From NCBI RefSeq assembly GCF_963855985.1, contig NC_087106.1:6307001-6371000 (forward strand): DNA of 64,000 bases, read 5' to 3'. The notes beneath the pieces are model-generated. The model did no database searches. It saw nothing but the letters and a program-made list of their open reading frames with translations, and had not been told where the DNA came from. The DNA is from Ostrinia nubilalis (taxonomy: Eukaryota > Arthropoda > Insecta > Lepidoptera > Crambidae). The position numbers and the translations under genes were made by a program. Positions 23,042-38,000 of this stretch are shown here, in pieces; position 1 is the stretch's first letter; each line of letters opens with the position of its first letter.

Positions 23042-26000
23042 ATGTCGCGCGAGTCAGAAGACGAAACCGATTTATTTATGGAAAATGCCGCAGAAGTCAT
23101 CGAAGGACTTACGGTATGGTTAATTAATTTAATTTCAAACAGTTCTTTAATATTTCTCAAATCAATGGTTAATAATGTTTGGAGTTTTATGTACGCGAGT
23201 ATGTTGTAAATAAGTTTAATATGATCCATTTTTGCTTCCCAGTTAAGCCCAATGTCTTAAAATTAAAATGGGATACCTACTTAGTATCCCATTTTTTTGT
23301 CCCTTTTATGTCATATTATTCCTTTCTTCCTTGCTCCCTAATTCACACTAAAGTTACTTATTAAATTTAAGTATTTACGCATTTCCTATGCAGAGCCTGC
23401 TAATGCAATTAAGGCTGTGTTCTTCCGTGATCTATTTATATCTGTATTGCAAAGAACACCGTCATACGTAATCTTCCACCTGTTACATTAGCTATTTTTT
23501 ATGTATGTTTTACAGAAAGAATTGCAAGAATTGTACCAATTCAGGGACATGTTTTTCGAAAATCATCCCATTGAAATGGCAACCGAAAAGAATAAGTTAG
23601 TCGAGGAGAAAAAAAATGTTTTGGTCGAAAAGTTTGAGAGTATTGATGGTAAGTCACTAACACCCGTATTCACAAAGTATACTTCCTTAAGTGAAGCAGA
23701 AAATCGAAAGCACAACATTGAATAGAGTTCTGTGATTGGTTTGTGTGTCACCCTGTGCGTCCATGGCTCGACGCTCACTGTGAGACCTCATAGTAATGTT
23801 TGTGAATACAGGCGTACTAGTAATTACTATTTTTATTGCATAATTATGAATCTACACATGTAAACATACTCAATGTTTCAGTGGATACACAAATACCATT
23901 TTCTCTGCGAGCTCAGTTCCTTTACATGAAAGGCCGCTGCTACAATATAAGTCCAACGTATGATTCCCGCTCAACGCAGTGTCTCAGCAAAGCAGTGAAA
24001 CTAAATCCGCACTTGGTTGACGCCTGGAATGAACTTGGAGAATGTTACTGGAAGAATATGAACGTAAAAGATGCTAAAGCCAGCTTCGAGGGTGCTTTAA
24101 AACATGTTAGTTTAATACACATTTTATTTTACTACTCTTTAAATTGTGTATGGTTTGATAATTTCATTAATTTTTACAGGAACGCAACCGCCTCGCCTTA
24201 CGCTGCCTGTCAATAATACTTCGTCAAGAAAGTGGTGAAAGGAAGCTAAAAGAAGCCACAGCAGCTATACTCAAGAGTGTAGAATTGGCTAAAGAGGCAG
24301 TAGCTCAAGACATAAAAGATGGCGTTTCATGGTCTGTGCTCGGAAATGCATACTTGTGCCAATTCTTCATGGTTTCCCAGGATCCGGCTGTTCTTAAGTC
24401 CTGTATGAGTGCGTACAAACAGGCTTGGATGGATCCTATCGCTAAAGGGCAGCCAGATCTTTATTATAATAAAGGAATTGTAAGTATGAAATAAATGAAA
24501 CACATTAAAAACAGAAGTCATTCAAACTAAATTATAAATAACTTAAAAAAATCGAGCCTGAGGCTGAGGCTGGAATTTAACCCACCAGTATTCATTCAAT
24601 TGAAAATTAGGATTCATTGACTGCTTACTGCTTATTATGTTACATAACAAATTATGGGCTAGTTAATAAACCTCAAGCAACCTTAATTGGGTAGGTCCCT
24701 TGAAAGTTAATAAAATTCTTGTAACTACTTTATCCTACTCATACTTGCCAGTCAGTCAGAGGGCTCCAACAAGGCTCTGTACTAGTTGCTACTTTGTGGC
24801 AGGGTGTTGAATGAAATATCATTTTTTCTCAGGCGTTGAAGTACGAAGAGCAATATGCTGAAGCGTTAGAGAACTTCGAATACGCGTGCCGCCTGGACCC
24901 GCCATGGGGCCCGCCGAAGCAAGAGTTAGCTCGCCTCTCGCAGTACCTCACCAGTGCTGATGAGTTGGTGCGAACTAGAGGAAAGCTGAAGGGGAAGAAA
25001 ATACAGCAGATGGTGCAGGTACGAGCTTACTGTTGTTCATAATATTTTATCAATATTGACAATGACTAATTCCTGGTTTGATTCCTGGCACCAGTAAGTT
25101 GGTGATCAATTTTTAACCGACTTCAACAAAAGGAGGAGGTTCTCAATTCGGTTGTTTTTTTTTTTGATAAAGTATCTTCTGGGGCGATGCATAATTTTTT
25201 ACATGAAATCATTTGTGAATATTGACTAAGTTGTCAAGAAATATCTTTAACATTTGTATTATTCAAACACATCATTATGTAGCATTGATCGATCTCCTAT
25301 AACATTAATGTTGTTCAACAGTCCATAGACAAGAAGATGCTGGGTCCATACACTCCTGGCACGTTCCACACATTCGGAGCACGGAAATCGGTGACGCTAG
25401 ACGTGACGCCGATCGACTCACTGCAGGAGGGAGCCAACGAGGGCAAAGTACTGTTGGCCAGGGTCATCGGCTCCATACACAGCGAGAGCGCCGTGCCCTT
25501 GTGAGTGTTGTAGCAACCATAGACTAGCAGATACTAGGTCCATAGACAATGACGCTAGACGTGGCGTGACGTAGACTAGAAGACACTAGGTCCATAGACA
25601 ATGACGCTGGATGAGGATCGACTCGCTGCAGGAGGGAGCCAACGAGGGCAAAGTACTGTTGGCCAGGGTCATCGGCTCCATACACAGCGAGAGCGCCGTG
25701 CCCTTGTGAGTGTAGCAACCATAGACTAGCAGACACTAGGTCCATAGACAATGACGTTGGACGTACGTGACGTAGACTAAGAGGACACTAGGTCCATAGA
25801 CAATGACGTTGGACGTACGTGACGTAGACTAAGAGGACACTAGGTCCATAGACTGTGACGCTGGATGAGGATCGACTCGCTGCAGGAGGGAGCCAACGAG
25901 GGCAAAGTACTGTTGGCCAGGGTCATCGGCTCCATACACAGCGAGAGCGCCGTGCCCTTGTGAGTGTAGCAACTATAGACTAGCAGCCACTATGTCCATA

Positions 26001-29000
26001 GACAATGACGCTGGATGAGGATCGACTCGCTGCAGGAGGGAGCCAACGAGGGCAAAGTACTGTTGGCCAGGGTCATCGGCTCCATACACAGCGAGAGCGC
26101 CGTGCCCTTGTGAGTGTAGCAACCATAGACTAGCAGACACTAGGTCCATAGACAATGACGTTGGACGTACGTGACGTAGACTAAGAGGACACTAGGTCCA
26201 TAGACAATGACGTTGGACGTACGTGACGTAGACTAAGAGGACACTAGGTCCATAGACTGTGACGCTGGATGAGGATCGACTCGCTGCAGGAGGGAGCCAA
26301 CGAGGGCAAAGTACTGTTGGCCAGGGTCATCGGCTCCATACACAGCGAGAGCGCCGTGCCCTTGTGAGTGTAGCAACCATAGACTAGCAGACACTAGGTC
26401 CATAGACAATGACGTTGGACGTACGTGACGTAGACTAAGAGGACACTAGGTCCATAGACAATGACGTTGGACGTACGTGACGTAGACTAAGAGGACACTA
26501 GGTCCATAGACTGTGACGCTGGATGAGGATCGACTCGCTGCAGGAGGGAGCCAACGAGGGCAAAGTACTGTTGGCCAGGGTCATCGGCTCCATACACAGC
26601 GAGAGCGCCGTTCCCTTGTGAGTGTAGCAACCATAGACTAGCAGACACTATGTCCATAGACTGTGACGCTGGACGAGGATCGACTCGCTGCAGGAGGGAG
26701 CCAACGAGGGCAAAGTACTGTTGGCCAGGGTCATCGGCTCCATACACAGCGAGAGCGCCGTGCCCTTGTGAGTGTAGCAACTATAGACTAGCAGCCACTA
26801 TGTCCATAGACTGTGACGCTGGACGAGGATCGACTCGCTGCAGGAGGGAGCCAACGAGGGCAAAGTACTGTTGGCCAGGGTCATCGGCTCCATACACAGC
26901 GAGAGCGCCGTGCCCTTGTGAGTGTAGCAACTATAGACTAGCAGCCACTATGTCCATAGACTGTGACGCTGGACGAGGATCGACTCGCTGCAGGAGGGAG
27001 CCAACGAGGGCAAAGTACTGTTGGCCAGGGTCATCGGCTCCATACACAGCGAGAGCGCCGTGCCCTTGTGAGTGTGTACATAAACTAGAAAATTCTTGGT
27101 TTTTAGGCCGGCAATATACGGACCGCTTGAAGCAGTCAGGGTCGACAGCTTCAAGCTGCGACTGCACAGTGAACTGCAGAGTTCTATGGACGCACATACA
27201 CGAACCGCTCGAGCGACTGATTCGGGCGGTCGGCAGCACGGTGAATTTTTATCGTGCGGTCAAGCAGTCGCCAGCCATACACTGACTGCTCGAGCTGTCG
27301 ACAGCTCTCGCGCAGTTACCTCCGCCCACTTTTTTCATTCCACGGCGCGCGCGCTTGTGATTTGTTGAGCAGTTAATACCAACTGCTCGAGCAGTTATCA
27401 CTGGCAGCTTCAAGCTGTTGACTCTTGACTGCAAGAGCGGTCCGTGTATGTTGATCACTGACTAACTGCTCGAGCTGTCCGTGTATGGCGAGCCTTACAC
27501 TTTTTCCGGGCACATTCTATACATTTCGTTAGTTCGTTCGCTTCAGGGCCTGCGCTAAAACTCGCGCGGGCGCCCTCACGCGGTTCTGATTCTGTATCGA
27601 AAATTAATATGAGCAGCGCACGCGGTTGCACTTCCATACATTAACTCGCGCGGGTACTCGCTGCGAAACAGTGTGCACCCACGCTAGTTTTAGCGGAGGC
27701 CCCTAACCAAATAAGCGGTCTTTATCCCGTTTCTACAACGACAGGTTTAATTTTGAGTTCGTTCGTTCGTTCGTTTCAGCCGAAAGACGTCCACTGCTGG
27801 ACAAAGGCCTCCCCCAAGGATTTCCACAAAGACCGGTCCTGCGCCGCTCGCATCCAGGTACCTCCCGCGACCTTCACCAGATCGTCGGTCCACCTAGTGG
27901 GAGGCCTGCCCACGCTACGTCTTCCGGCTCGTGGTCGCCACTCAAGAACTTTCCTGCCCCAGCGGCCATCAGCTCTTCGAGCTATGTGCCCCGCCCACTT
28001 CCACTTGATTTTAGCGATTCTGCGGGCTATGACAGTCACTCTAGTTCTCCTAGGGATCTCCTCATTTCTGATTTAATTAATTTTGAGTATGTTTGATGTT
28101 TTCTAAATTGAATTATTTGTTAATTTCCAGCACATTCGCTGTGGTGGACGAGAGCATGCAATGCGCTTGCGTGACGGTGTACAACTGGGCCGACGGGCGC
28201 GGCGCCATCATCGGCGACTGCGTGTGCATCCCCGAGCCGCGGCTCAGCGTGCACCAGCGGGACTCGCCGGACTTGGTGAGCTAACTGAGTACTTGTCGCT
28301 AGACTAGTGAGCGAAATGAGCAATACTTGCAGCTAGACTTGGTGAGCAGAGTGAGCAATACTTGCTGCTAGACTTGGTGAGCAAAGTGAGCAAACTGAGC
28401 AATACTTGTCACTAGACTTAGTGAGCAAACTGGGCAACACTTGTCACTAGACTTAGTGAGCAAACTGAGCAACACTCGCTGCTGGACTTGGTGAGCAAAC
28501 TGAGTATTATTTGCCGCTGGAGTTGGTGAGCAAACTGAGCAATACTTGCTGCTAGACTTGGTGAGCAAAGTGAGTAATAAGTGCAGCTAGACTTGGTGAG
28601 CAAACTGAGCAACACTTGCTGCTAGACTTGGTGAGAAAAGTGAGCAATACTTGCTGCTAGACCTGGTGAGCAAACTGAGCAACGCTCGCTGCTTGACTTG
28701 GTGAGCAGACTGAGCAACACTCGCTTGCAGCACATTCGTTAGTAGACGAGAGCATGCAATGCGCGTGCGTGACGGTGTACAACTGGGCCGACGGGCGCGG
28801 CGCCATCATCGGCGACTGCGTGTGCATCCCCGAGCCGCGGCTCAGCGTGCACCAGCGCGACTCGCCGGACTTGGTGAGCTAACTGAGTACTTGTCGCTAG
28901 ACTAGTGAGCGAAATGAGCAATACTTGCAGCTAGACTTGGTGAGCAGAGTGAGCAATACTTGCTGCTAGACTTGGTGAGCAAAGTGAGCAAACTGAGCAA

Positions 29001-32000
29001 TACTTGTCACTAGACTTAGTGAGCAAACTGGGCAACACTTGTCACTAGACTTAGTGAGCAAACTGAGCAACACTCGCTGCTGGACTTGGTGAGCAAACTG
29101 AGTATTATTTGCCGCTGGAGTTGGTGAGCAAACTGAGCAATACTTGCTGCTAGACTTGGTGAGCAAAGTGAGTAATAAGTGCAGCTAGACTTGGTGAGCA
29201 AACTGAGCAACACTTGCTGCTAGACTTGGTGAGAAAAGTGAGCAATACTTGCTGCTAGACTTGGTGAGCAAAGTGAGCAAACTGAGCAATACTTGTCACT
29301 AGACTTAGTGAGCAAACTGGGCAACACTTGTCACTAGACTTAGTGAGCAAACTGAGCAACACTCGCTGCTGGACTTGGTGAGCAAACTGAGTATTATTTG
29401 TCGCTAGACTTAGTGAGCAAAGTGAGCAATACTTGTCGCTAGACTTGGTGAGCAAACTGAGCAACACTTGCTGCTAGACTTGGTGAGCAAAGTGAGCAAC
29501 ACTCGCTGTCGAACTTGGTGAGGAAACTGAGTATTATTTGCCGCCGGAGTTGGTGAGCAAACTGAGCAATGCTTGTCGCTAAACTTAGTGAGCACAGTGA
29601 GCAATACTAGGTGCTAGACTTGGTGAGAAAAGTGAGCAATACTTGTCGCTAGACTTGGTGAGCAGAATGAGTAACTATCGCTGCTTGACTTGGTGAGCAC
29701 ACTGAGCAATACTTGCTGCTAGACCTGGTGAGCAGAATGAGCAAAACTCGCTGGTTGACTTGGTTAACAGAATGAGTAACTCTCGCTGCTTGACTTGGTG
29801 GGCAAACTAAGCAACACTCGCTTGCAGCACATTCGTTAGTAGACGAGAGCATGCAATGCGCGTGCGTGACGGTGTACAACTGGGCCGACGGGCGCGGCGC
29901 CATCATCGGCGACTGCGTGTGCATCCCCGAGCCGCGGCTCAGCGTGCACCAGCGGGACTCGCCGGACTTGGTGAGCTAACTGAGCTTTACTTGTCGCTAG
30001 ACTTAGTGAGCAAACTGAGCAACACTTGTCACTAGACTTAGTGAGCAAACTGAGCAATACTTGTCGCTAGACTTGGTGAGCAGAATGAGTAACTATCGCT
30101 GCTTGACTTGGTGAGCAAACTGAGCAACACTCGCTTGCAGCACATTCGTTAGTGGACGAGAGCATGCAATGCGCGTGCGTGACGGTGTACAACTGGGCCG
30201 ACGGGCGCGGCGCCATCATCGGCGACTGCGTGTGCATCCCCGAGCCGCGGCTCAGCGTGCACCAGCGGGACTCGCCGGACTTGGTGAGCTAACTGAGCTT
30301 TACTTGTCGCTAGACTTAGTGAGCAAACTGAGCAACACTTGTCACTAGACTTAGTGAGCAAACTGAGCAATACTTGTCGCTAGACTTGGTGAGCAGAATG
30401 AGTAACTATCGCTGCTTGACTTGGTGAGCAAACTGAGCAACACTCGCTTGCAGCACATTCGTTAGTAGACGAGAGCATGCAATGCGCGTGCGTGACGGTG
30501 TACAACTGGGCCGACGGGCGCGGCGCCATCATCGGCGACTGCGTGTGCATCCCCGAGCCGCGGCTCAGCGTGCACCAGCGGGACTCGCCGGACTTGGTGA
30601 GCTAACTGAGTACTTGTCGCTAGACTTAGTGAGCATACTGAGTAATACTTGCTGCCGGACTTGGTGAGCAAACTGAGCAATACTTGCTGCTAGACTTGGT
30701 GAGCAAACTGAGCATTACTTGCTGCCGGAATTGGTGAGCAAACTGAGCAACTCTCTCTGCTTGACTTGGTGAGCAAACTGAGCAACACTGCTGTTGGACT
30801 TAATGAGCAAACTGAGCATTACTTGCCGCCGGAATTGGTGAGCAAACTGAGCAACTCTCTCTGCTTGACTTGGTGAGCAAACTGAGCAACACTGCTGTTG
30901 GACTTAATGAGCAAACTGAGCATTACTTGCCGCCGGAATTGGTGAGCAAACTGAGCAACTCTCTCTGCTTGACTTGGTGAGCAAACTGAGCAACACTCGC
31001 TTGCAGCACATTCGTTAGTAGACGAGAGCATGCAATGCGCGTGCGTGACGGTGTACAACTGGGCCGACGGGCGCGGCGCCATCATCGGCGACTGCGTGTG
31101 CATCCCCGAGCCGCGGCTCAGCGTGCACCAGCGGGACTCGCCGGACTTGGTGAGCTAACTGAGTAACTGTCGCTAGACTTGGTGAGCAAAGTAAGCATCA
31201 CTTGTCGTTAAACTTGGTGAGCAAACTGAGCAATTCTTAGTGAGCAGACTGAGCAATACTTGCTGCTAGACTTGGTGAGCAAATTGAGTAATAATTGTCG
31301 CTAGACTTGGTGAGCAAACTGAGCAATACTTGTCGCTAGACTTGGTGAGCAAAATGAGTAACTCTCGCTGCTTGACTTTGTGAGCAAACTGAGCAATTCT
31401 TGTCGCTAGACTTAGAGAGCAAACTGAGCAACTCTCTCTGCTTGACTTGGTGAGCAAACTGAGCAACACTCGCTTGCAGCACATTCGTTAGTAGACGAGA
31501 GCATGCAATGCGCGTGCGTGACGGTGTACAACTGGGCCGACGGGCGCGGCGCCATCATCGGCGACTGCGTGTGCATCCCCGAGCCGCGGCTCAGCGTGCA
31601 CCAGCGGGACTCGCCGGACTTGGTGAGCTAACTGAGCTATACTTGTCGCTAGACTTGGTGAGCAAAGTGAGCAATACTTGCAGCTAGACTTGGTGAGCAA
31701 ACTGAGCAACTCTCGCTGCTTGACTTGGTGAGCTAACTGAGTACTTGTCGCTAGACTTAGTGAGCAAACTGAGCAATACTTGCTGCTAGACTTGGTGAGA
31801 AAACTGAGCAATACTTGTCACTAGACTTAGTGAGCAAACTGAGAAACACTGCTGTTGGACTTGGTGAGCAAAGTGAGCAACACTTGCCTTTGGACTTGGT
31901 GAGCAAACTAAGCAAGTTTCGCTGCTTGACTTGGTGAGCTAACTGAGCTATACTTGTCGCTAGACTTAGTGAGCAAACTGAGCAACACTCGCTGTTGGAG

Positions 32001-35000
32001 TTGGTGAGCAAACTGAGCATTACTTGCCGCCGGAATTGGTGAGCAAACTGAGCAATACTTGTCGCTAGACTTAGTGAGCAAACTGAGAAACACTAGCTGC
32101 TGGACTTGGTGAGCAAACTGAGCGATACTTGCAGCTAGACTTGGTGAACAGACTGAGCGATACTTGCTGTTAGACTTGGTGAGCAAACTGAGCAACACTC
32201 GCTGTTAGACTTGGTGAGCAAACTGAGCAATAGGTACTTGTCGCTAGACTTGGTGAGCAAAGTGAGCAACACTCGCTGTCGGACTTGGTGAGAAAACTGA
32301 GTATTATTTGCCGTCGGAGTTGGTGAGCAAACTGAGCAACTCTCGCTGCTTGACTTGGTGAGCAAACTGAGCAACACTCGCTTGCAGCACATTCGTTAGT
32401 GGACGAGAGCATGCAATGCGCGTGCGTGACGGTGTACAACTGGGCCGACGGGCGCGGCGCCATCATCGGCGACTGCGTGTGCATCCCCGAGCCGCGGCTC
32501 AGCGTGCACCAGCGGGACTCGCCGGACTTGGTGAGCAACACTTAACGCTAGACTTACTGAGCAAACTGAGCGACGAGTATTACTTAATTTGCTCACCAAG
32601 TCTGTTGACTTATTAAGTCTGTTAAATTAAGCAACACTCGCCACTGGATTTGGAAAGCAAACTGAGCAACACTCACCTCCTGAGTTCTAGACTAGGTTAG
32701 CGGACTGAGCAATACTTGCTGCTAGACTTGGTGAGCAAACTGAGCAATACTTGTCGCTAGACTTGGTGAGCAAAGTGAGCAACACTTGCCTTTGGACTTG
32801 GTAAGCAAACTGAGCAAGTTTCGCTGCTTGACTTGGTGAGCAAACTGAGCAACTCTTGTCACTAGACTTGGTGACCAAACTGAGCAACACTCGCTGTTCG
32901 ACTTGGTGAGCAAACTGAGCAATACTTGTCGCTAGACTTAGTGAGCAAACTGAGAAACACTCGCTGCTGGACTTGGTGAGCAATCTGAGCATTACTTGCC
33001 GCCGGAATTGGTGAGCAAATTGAGCAATACTTGTCGCTCTAGACTTGGTAAGCAAACTGAGCAACTCTCTGCTTGACTTGGTGAGCAAACTAAGCAACAC
33101 TCGCTTGCAGCACATTCGTTAGTGGACGAGAGCATGCAATGCGCGTGCGTGACGGTGTACAACTGGGCCGACGGGCGCGGCGCCATCATCGGCGACTGCG
33201 TGTGCATCCCCGAGCCGCGGCTCAGCGTGCACAAGCGGGACTCGCCGGACTTGGTGAGCTAACTGAGTACTTGTCGCTAGACTTGGTGAGCAAAGTGAGC
33301 AACACTTGCCTTTGGACTTGGTGAGCAAACTGAGCAAGTTTAGCTGCTTGACTTGGTGAGAAAAGTGAGCAATACTTGCTGCTAGACCTGGTGAGCAAAC
33401 TGAGCAACTCTCGCTGCTTGACTTGGTGAGCAAACTGAGCAACACTCGCTGGCAGCACATTCGTTAGTAGACGAGAGCATGCAATGCGCGTGCGTGACGG
33501 TGTACAACTGGGCCGACGGGCGCGGCGCCATCATCGGCGACTGCGTGTGCATCCCCGAGCCGCGGCTCAGCGTGCACAAGCGCGACTCGCCGGACTTGGT
33601 GAGCTAACTGAGCAATACTTGCAGCTAGACTTAGTGAGCAAACTGAGCAACACTCGCCTCCAGAGTTCCAGACTAGGTTAGCAAACTGAGCTATACTTGC
33701 TGCTAGACTTGGTGAGTAAAGTGAGCAAAACTTGTCGCTAGACTTGGTGAGCAAACTGAGCAACACTCGCTGCTTGACAAGGTGGGCAAACTAAGCAACA
33801 CTCGCTTGCAGCACATTCGTTAGTAGACGAGAGCATGCAATGCGCGTGCGTGACGGTGTACAACTGGGCCGACGGGCGCGGCGCCATCATCGGCGACTGC
33901 GTGTGCATCCCCGAGCCGCGGCTCAGCGTGCACCAGCGGGACTCGCCGGACTTGGTGAGCTAACTGAGCAATACTTGTCGCTAGAAGTGCTATACTTGGT
34001 GAATACACTGGGCAATACTTGTTGCCGGACTTGGTGAGCTAACTGAGCAATACTTGCTGCTAGACTTGGTGAGCAAAATGAGCATCACTTGTCGTTTAAC
34101 TTGGTGAGCAAACTGAGCAACACTTGCTGCTAGACTTGGTGAGTAATCTGAGCAATAATTGTCGCTAGAGTTGGTGAGCAAACTGAGCATTACTTGCCGC
34201 CGGAATTGGTGAGCAAACTGAGCAATACTTGTCGCTAGACTTGGTGAGCAAACTGAGCAACTCTCGCTGCTTGACTTGGTGAGCAAACTGAGCAACACTT
34301 GCTACTAGACTTGGTGAGCAAAGTGAGCAACACTCGCTGTCGGACTTGGTGAGCAAACTGAGCAATACTTGTCGCTGGACTTAGTGAACAAAGTGAGCAA
34401 TAATTGTCGCTAGACTTGGTGAGCAGACTGAACAATAAATAGCTAGTCTTGGTGAGCAAATTGAGCATTGACTAGGTGAGCAAACTAAGCAACACTCGCT
34501 GGCAGCACATTCGTTAGTAGACGAGAGCATGCAATGCGCGTGCGTGACGGTGTACAACTGGGCCGACGGGCGCGGCGCCATCATCGGCGACTGCGTGTGC
34601 ATCCCCGAGCCGCGGCTCAGCGTGCACCAGCGGGACTCGCCGGACTTGGTGAGCTAACTGAGCTATACTGGTCGCTAGACTTGGTGAGCAGAATGAGTAT
34701 CACTTGTCGTTAAACTTGGTGAGCAAACTGAGTAACTCTCGCAGCTTGACTTGGTGAGCAAACTGAGCAATACTTGCTGCTAGACTTGGTGAGAAAAGTG
34801 AGCAATACTTGTCGCTAGACTTGGTGAGAAAAGTGAGCAATACTTGTCGCTAGACTTGGTGAGCAGAATGAGTAACTATCGCTGCTTGACTTGGTGAGCT
34901 AACTGAGCAATACTTGTCGCTAGACTTGGTAAGCAAAGTGAGCAATACTTGCTGCTAGACCTGGTGAGGAAACTGAGCATTACTTGCCGCCGGAGTTGGT

Positions 35001-38000
35001 CAGCAAACTGAGCAATACTTATCGTTAGGCTTGGTAAGCAAACTGAGCAACGCTCACTGCTTGACTTGGTGAGCAAACTGAGCAACACTCGCTTGCAGCA
35101 CATTCGTTAGTAGACGAGAGCATGCAATGCGCGTGCGTGACGGTGTACAACTGGGCCGACGGGCGCGGCGCCATCATCGGCGACTGCGTGTGCATCCCCG
35201 AGCCGCGGCTCAGCGTGCACAAGCGCGACTCGCCGGACTTGGTGAGCTAACTGAGCAATACCTGCTGCTAGAAGTGCTATACTTGGTGAATAGACTGGAC
35301 AATACTTGTAGCCGGACTTGGTGAGCAAACTGAGCATTACTTGCCGCCGGAATTGGTGAGCAAACTGAGCAATACTTGTCGCTAGACTTGGTGAGAAAAG
35401 TGAGCAATACTTGTCGCTAGACTTGGTGAGAAAAGTGAGCAATACTTGCTGCTAGACCTGGTGAGCAGATTGAGCAACCTTCACTGCTTGACTTGCTGAG
35501 AGAAGTGAGCAATACTTGCTGCTTGACTTAGTGAGCAAACTGAGCAACTCTCGCTGCTTGACAAGGTGAGCAAACTGAGCAACACTCGCTGTTCGACTTG
35601 GTGAGCAAACTGAGCAATACTTGCTGCTAGACTTGGTGAGCAAACTGAGACACAATATACTCGCATCGTACAGTATAAACTACTTTCATTGACAACTCCC
35701 GGTCCCCACATTACCACATTATTAGCCGCGGCTCAGCGTGCACAAGCGCGACTCGCCGGACTTGGTGAGCTAACTGAGCTATACCTGCCGCTAGAAGTGC
35801 TATACTTGGTGAATAGACTAGGCAATACTTGTAGCCGGACTTGGTGAACAAACTCAGAAATACTTGTCGCTAGACTTAGTGAACAAACTGAGCAATACTT
35901 GTCGCTAGACTTAGTGAGCAGACTGAGCGACCTTCGCTGCTTGACTTGGTGAGCTAACTGAGCAATACTTGTCACTAGACTTAGTGAGCAAACTGAGCAA
36001 CACTTGTCACTAAACTTAGTGAGCAAACTGAGCAACACTGCTGTTGGACTTGGTGAGCAAACTGAGCATTACTTGCCGCCGGAGTTGGTGAGCAAACTGA
36101 GCAACACTCACTGTTCGACTTGGTGAGCAAACTGAGCATTACTTGCCGCCGGAATTGGTGAGCAAACTGAGCAATACTTGTCACTAGACTTAGTGAGCAA
36201 ACTGAGCAACACTTGTCACTAGTTTTAGTGAGCAAACTGAGAAACACTGCTGTTGGACTTGGTGAGCAAACTGAGCATTACTTGCCGCCGGAGTTGGTGA
36301 GCAAACTGAGCAACACTCACTGTTCGACTTGGTGAGCAAACTGAGCATTACTAGCCGCCGGAATTGGTGAGCAAACTGAGCAATACTTGTCGCTAGACTT
36401 GGTAAGCAAACTGAGCAACTCTCACTGCTTGACTTGGTGAGCAAACTAAGCAACACTCGCTTGCAGCACATTCGTTAGTAGACGAGAGCATGCAATGCGC
36501 GTGCGTGACGGTGTACAACTGGGCCGACGGGCGCGGCGCCATCATCGGCGACTGCGTGTGCATCCCCGAGCCGCGGCTCAGCGTGCACCAGCGGGACTCG
36601 CCGGACTTGGTGAGCTAACTGAGTACTTGTCGCTAGACTTGGTGAGCAAACTGAGCAACCTTCACTGCTTGACTTGGTGAGAAAAGTGAGAAATACTAGC
36701 TGTTGGACTTGGTGAGCAAACTGAGCAACACTGCTATTGGACTTGGTGAGCAATCTGAGCATTACTTGTCACTAGGTTTAGTGAGCAAACTGAGCAACAC
36801 TGCTGTTGGACTTGGTGAGCAAACTGAGCATTACTTATCGCTAGACTTGGTAAGCAAACTGAGCAACAATCGCTTGCAGCACATTCGTTAGTAGACGAGA
36901 GCATGCAATGCGCTTGCGTGACGGTGTACAACTGGGCCGACGGGCGCGGCGCCATCATCGGCGACTGCGTGTGCATCCCCGAGCCGCGGCTCAGCGTGCA
37001 CCAGCGGGACTCGCCGGACTTGGTGAGCTAACTGAGCAATACTTGTCGCTAGACTTAGTGAGCAAACTGAGCAACACTGCTGTTGGACTTGGTGAACAAA
37101 GTGAGCAACACTGCTGTTGGACTTGGTGAGCAAACTGAGCAGTACTTGTCGTTAAACTTAGTAAGCAAACTGAGCAACACTTGCTGCTTGACTTAGTGAG
37201 CAAAGTGAGCAACACTCGCTGTCGGTCTTGGTGAGGAAACTGAGCATTATTTGCCGCCGGAGTTGGTGAGCAAACTGAGCAACACTCACTGTCGGACTTG
37301 GTGAGCAAACTGAGCATTACTTGCCGCCGGAATTGGTGAGCAAACTGAGCAATACTTGTCGCTAGACCTGGTGAGCAGACTGAGTAACTCTCTCTGCTTG
37401 ACTTGGTGGGCAAACTAAGCAACACTCGCTTGCAGCACATTCGTTAGTGGACGAGAGCATGCAATGCGCGTGCGTGACGGTGTACAACTGGGCCGACGGG
37501 CGCGGCGCCATCATCGGCGACTGCGTGTGCATCCCCGAGCCGCGGCTCAGCGTGCACCAGCGGGACTCGCCGGACTTGGTGAGCTAACTGAGCTATACTT
37601 GTCGCTAGACTTGGTGAGCAGATTGAGCAACCTTCACTGCTTGACTTGGTGAGAAAAGTGAGCAATAATTGTCGCTAGACTTGGTGAGCAGAATGAGCAA
37701 CACTCGCTGTTGGACTTGGTGAGCAAACTGAGCAATACTTGCCGCTAGACTTAGTAAGCAAACTGAGCAATACTTGCAGCTAGACTTGGTGAGCAGATTG
37801 AGCAACCTTCACTGCTTGACTTGCTGAGAAAAGTGAGCAATACTTGCTGCTAGACTTGGTGAGAAAAGTGAGCAATACTTGTCGCTAGACTTGGTGAGCA
37901 GAATGAGTAACTATCGCTGCTTGACTTGGTGAGCACACTGAGCAATACTTGCTGCTAGACTTGGTGAGCATAATGAGCATCACTTGTCGTTAAACTTGGT

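Noticed and set aside
26650..27285. 211-codon plus frame over the exon 6 array, and antisense frames 'QGHGALAVYGADDPGQQYF'
   Set aside because: Out-of-frame and antisense readings of exon 6 copies. GC-rich repeats give open frames by chance.
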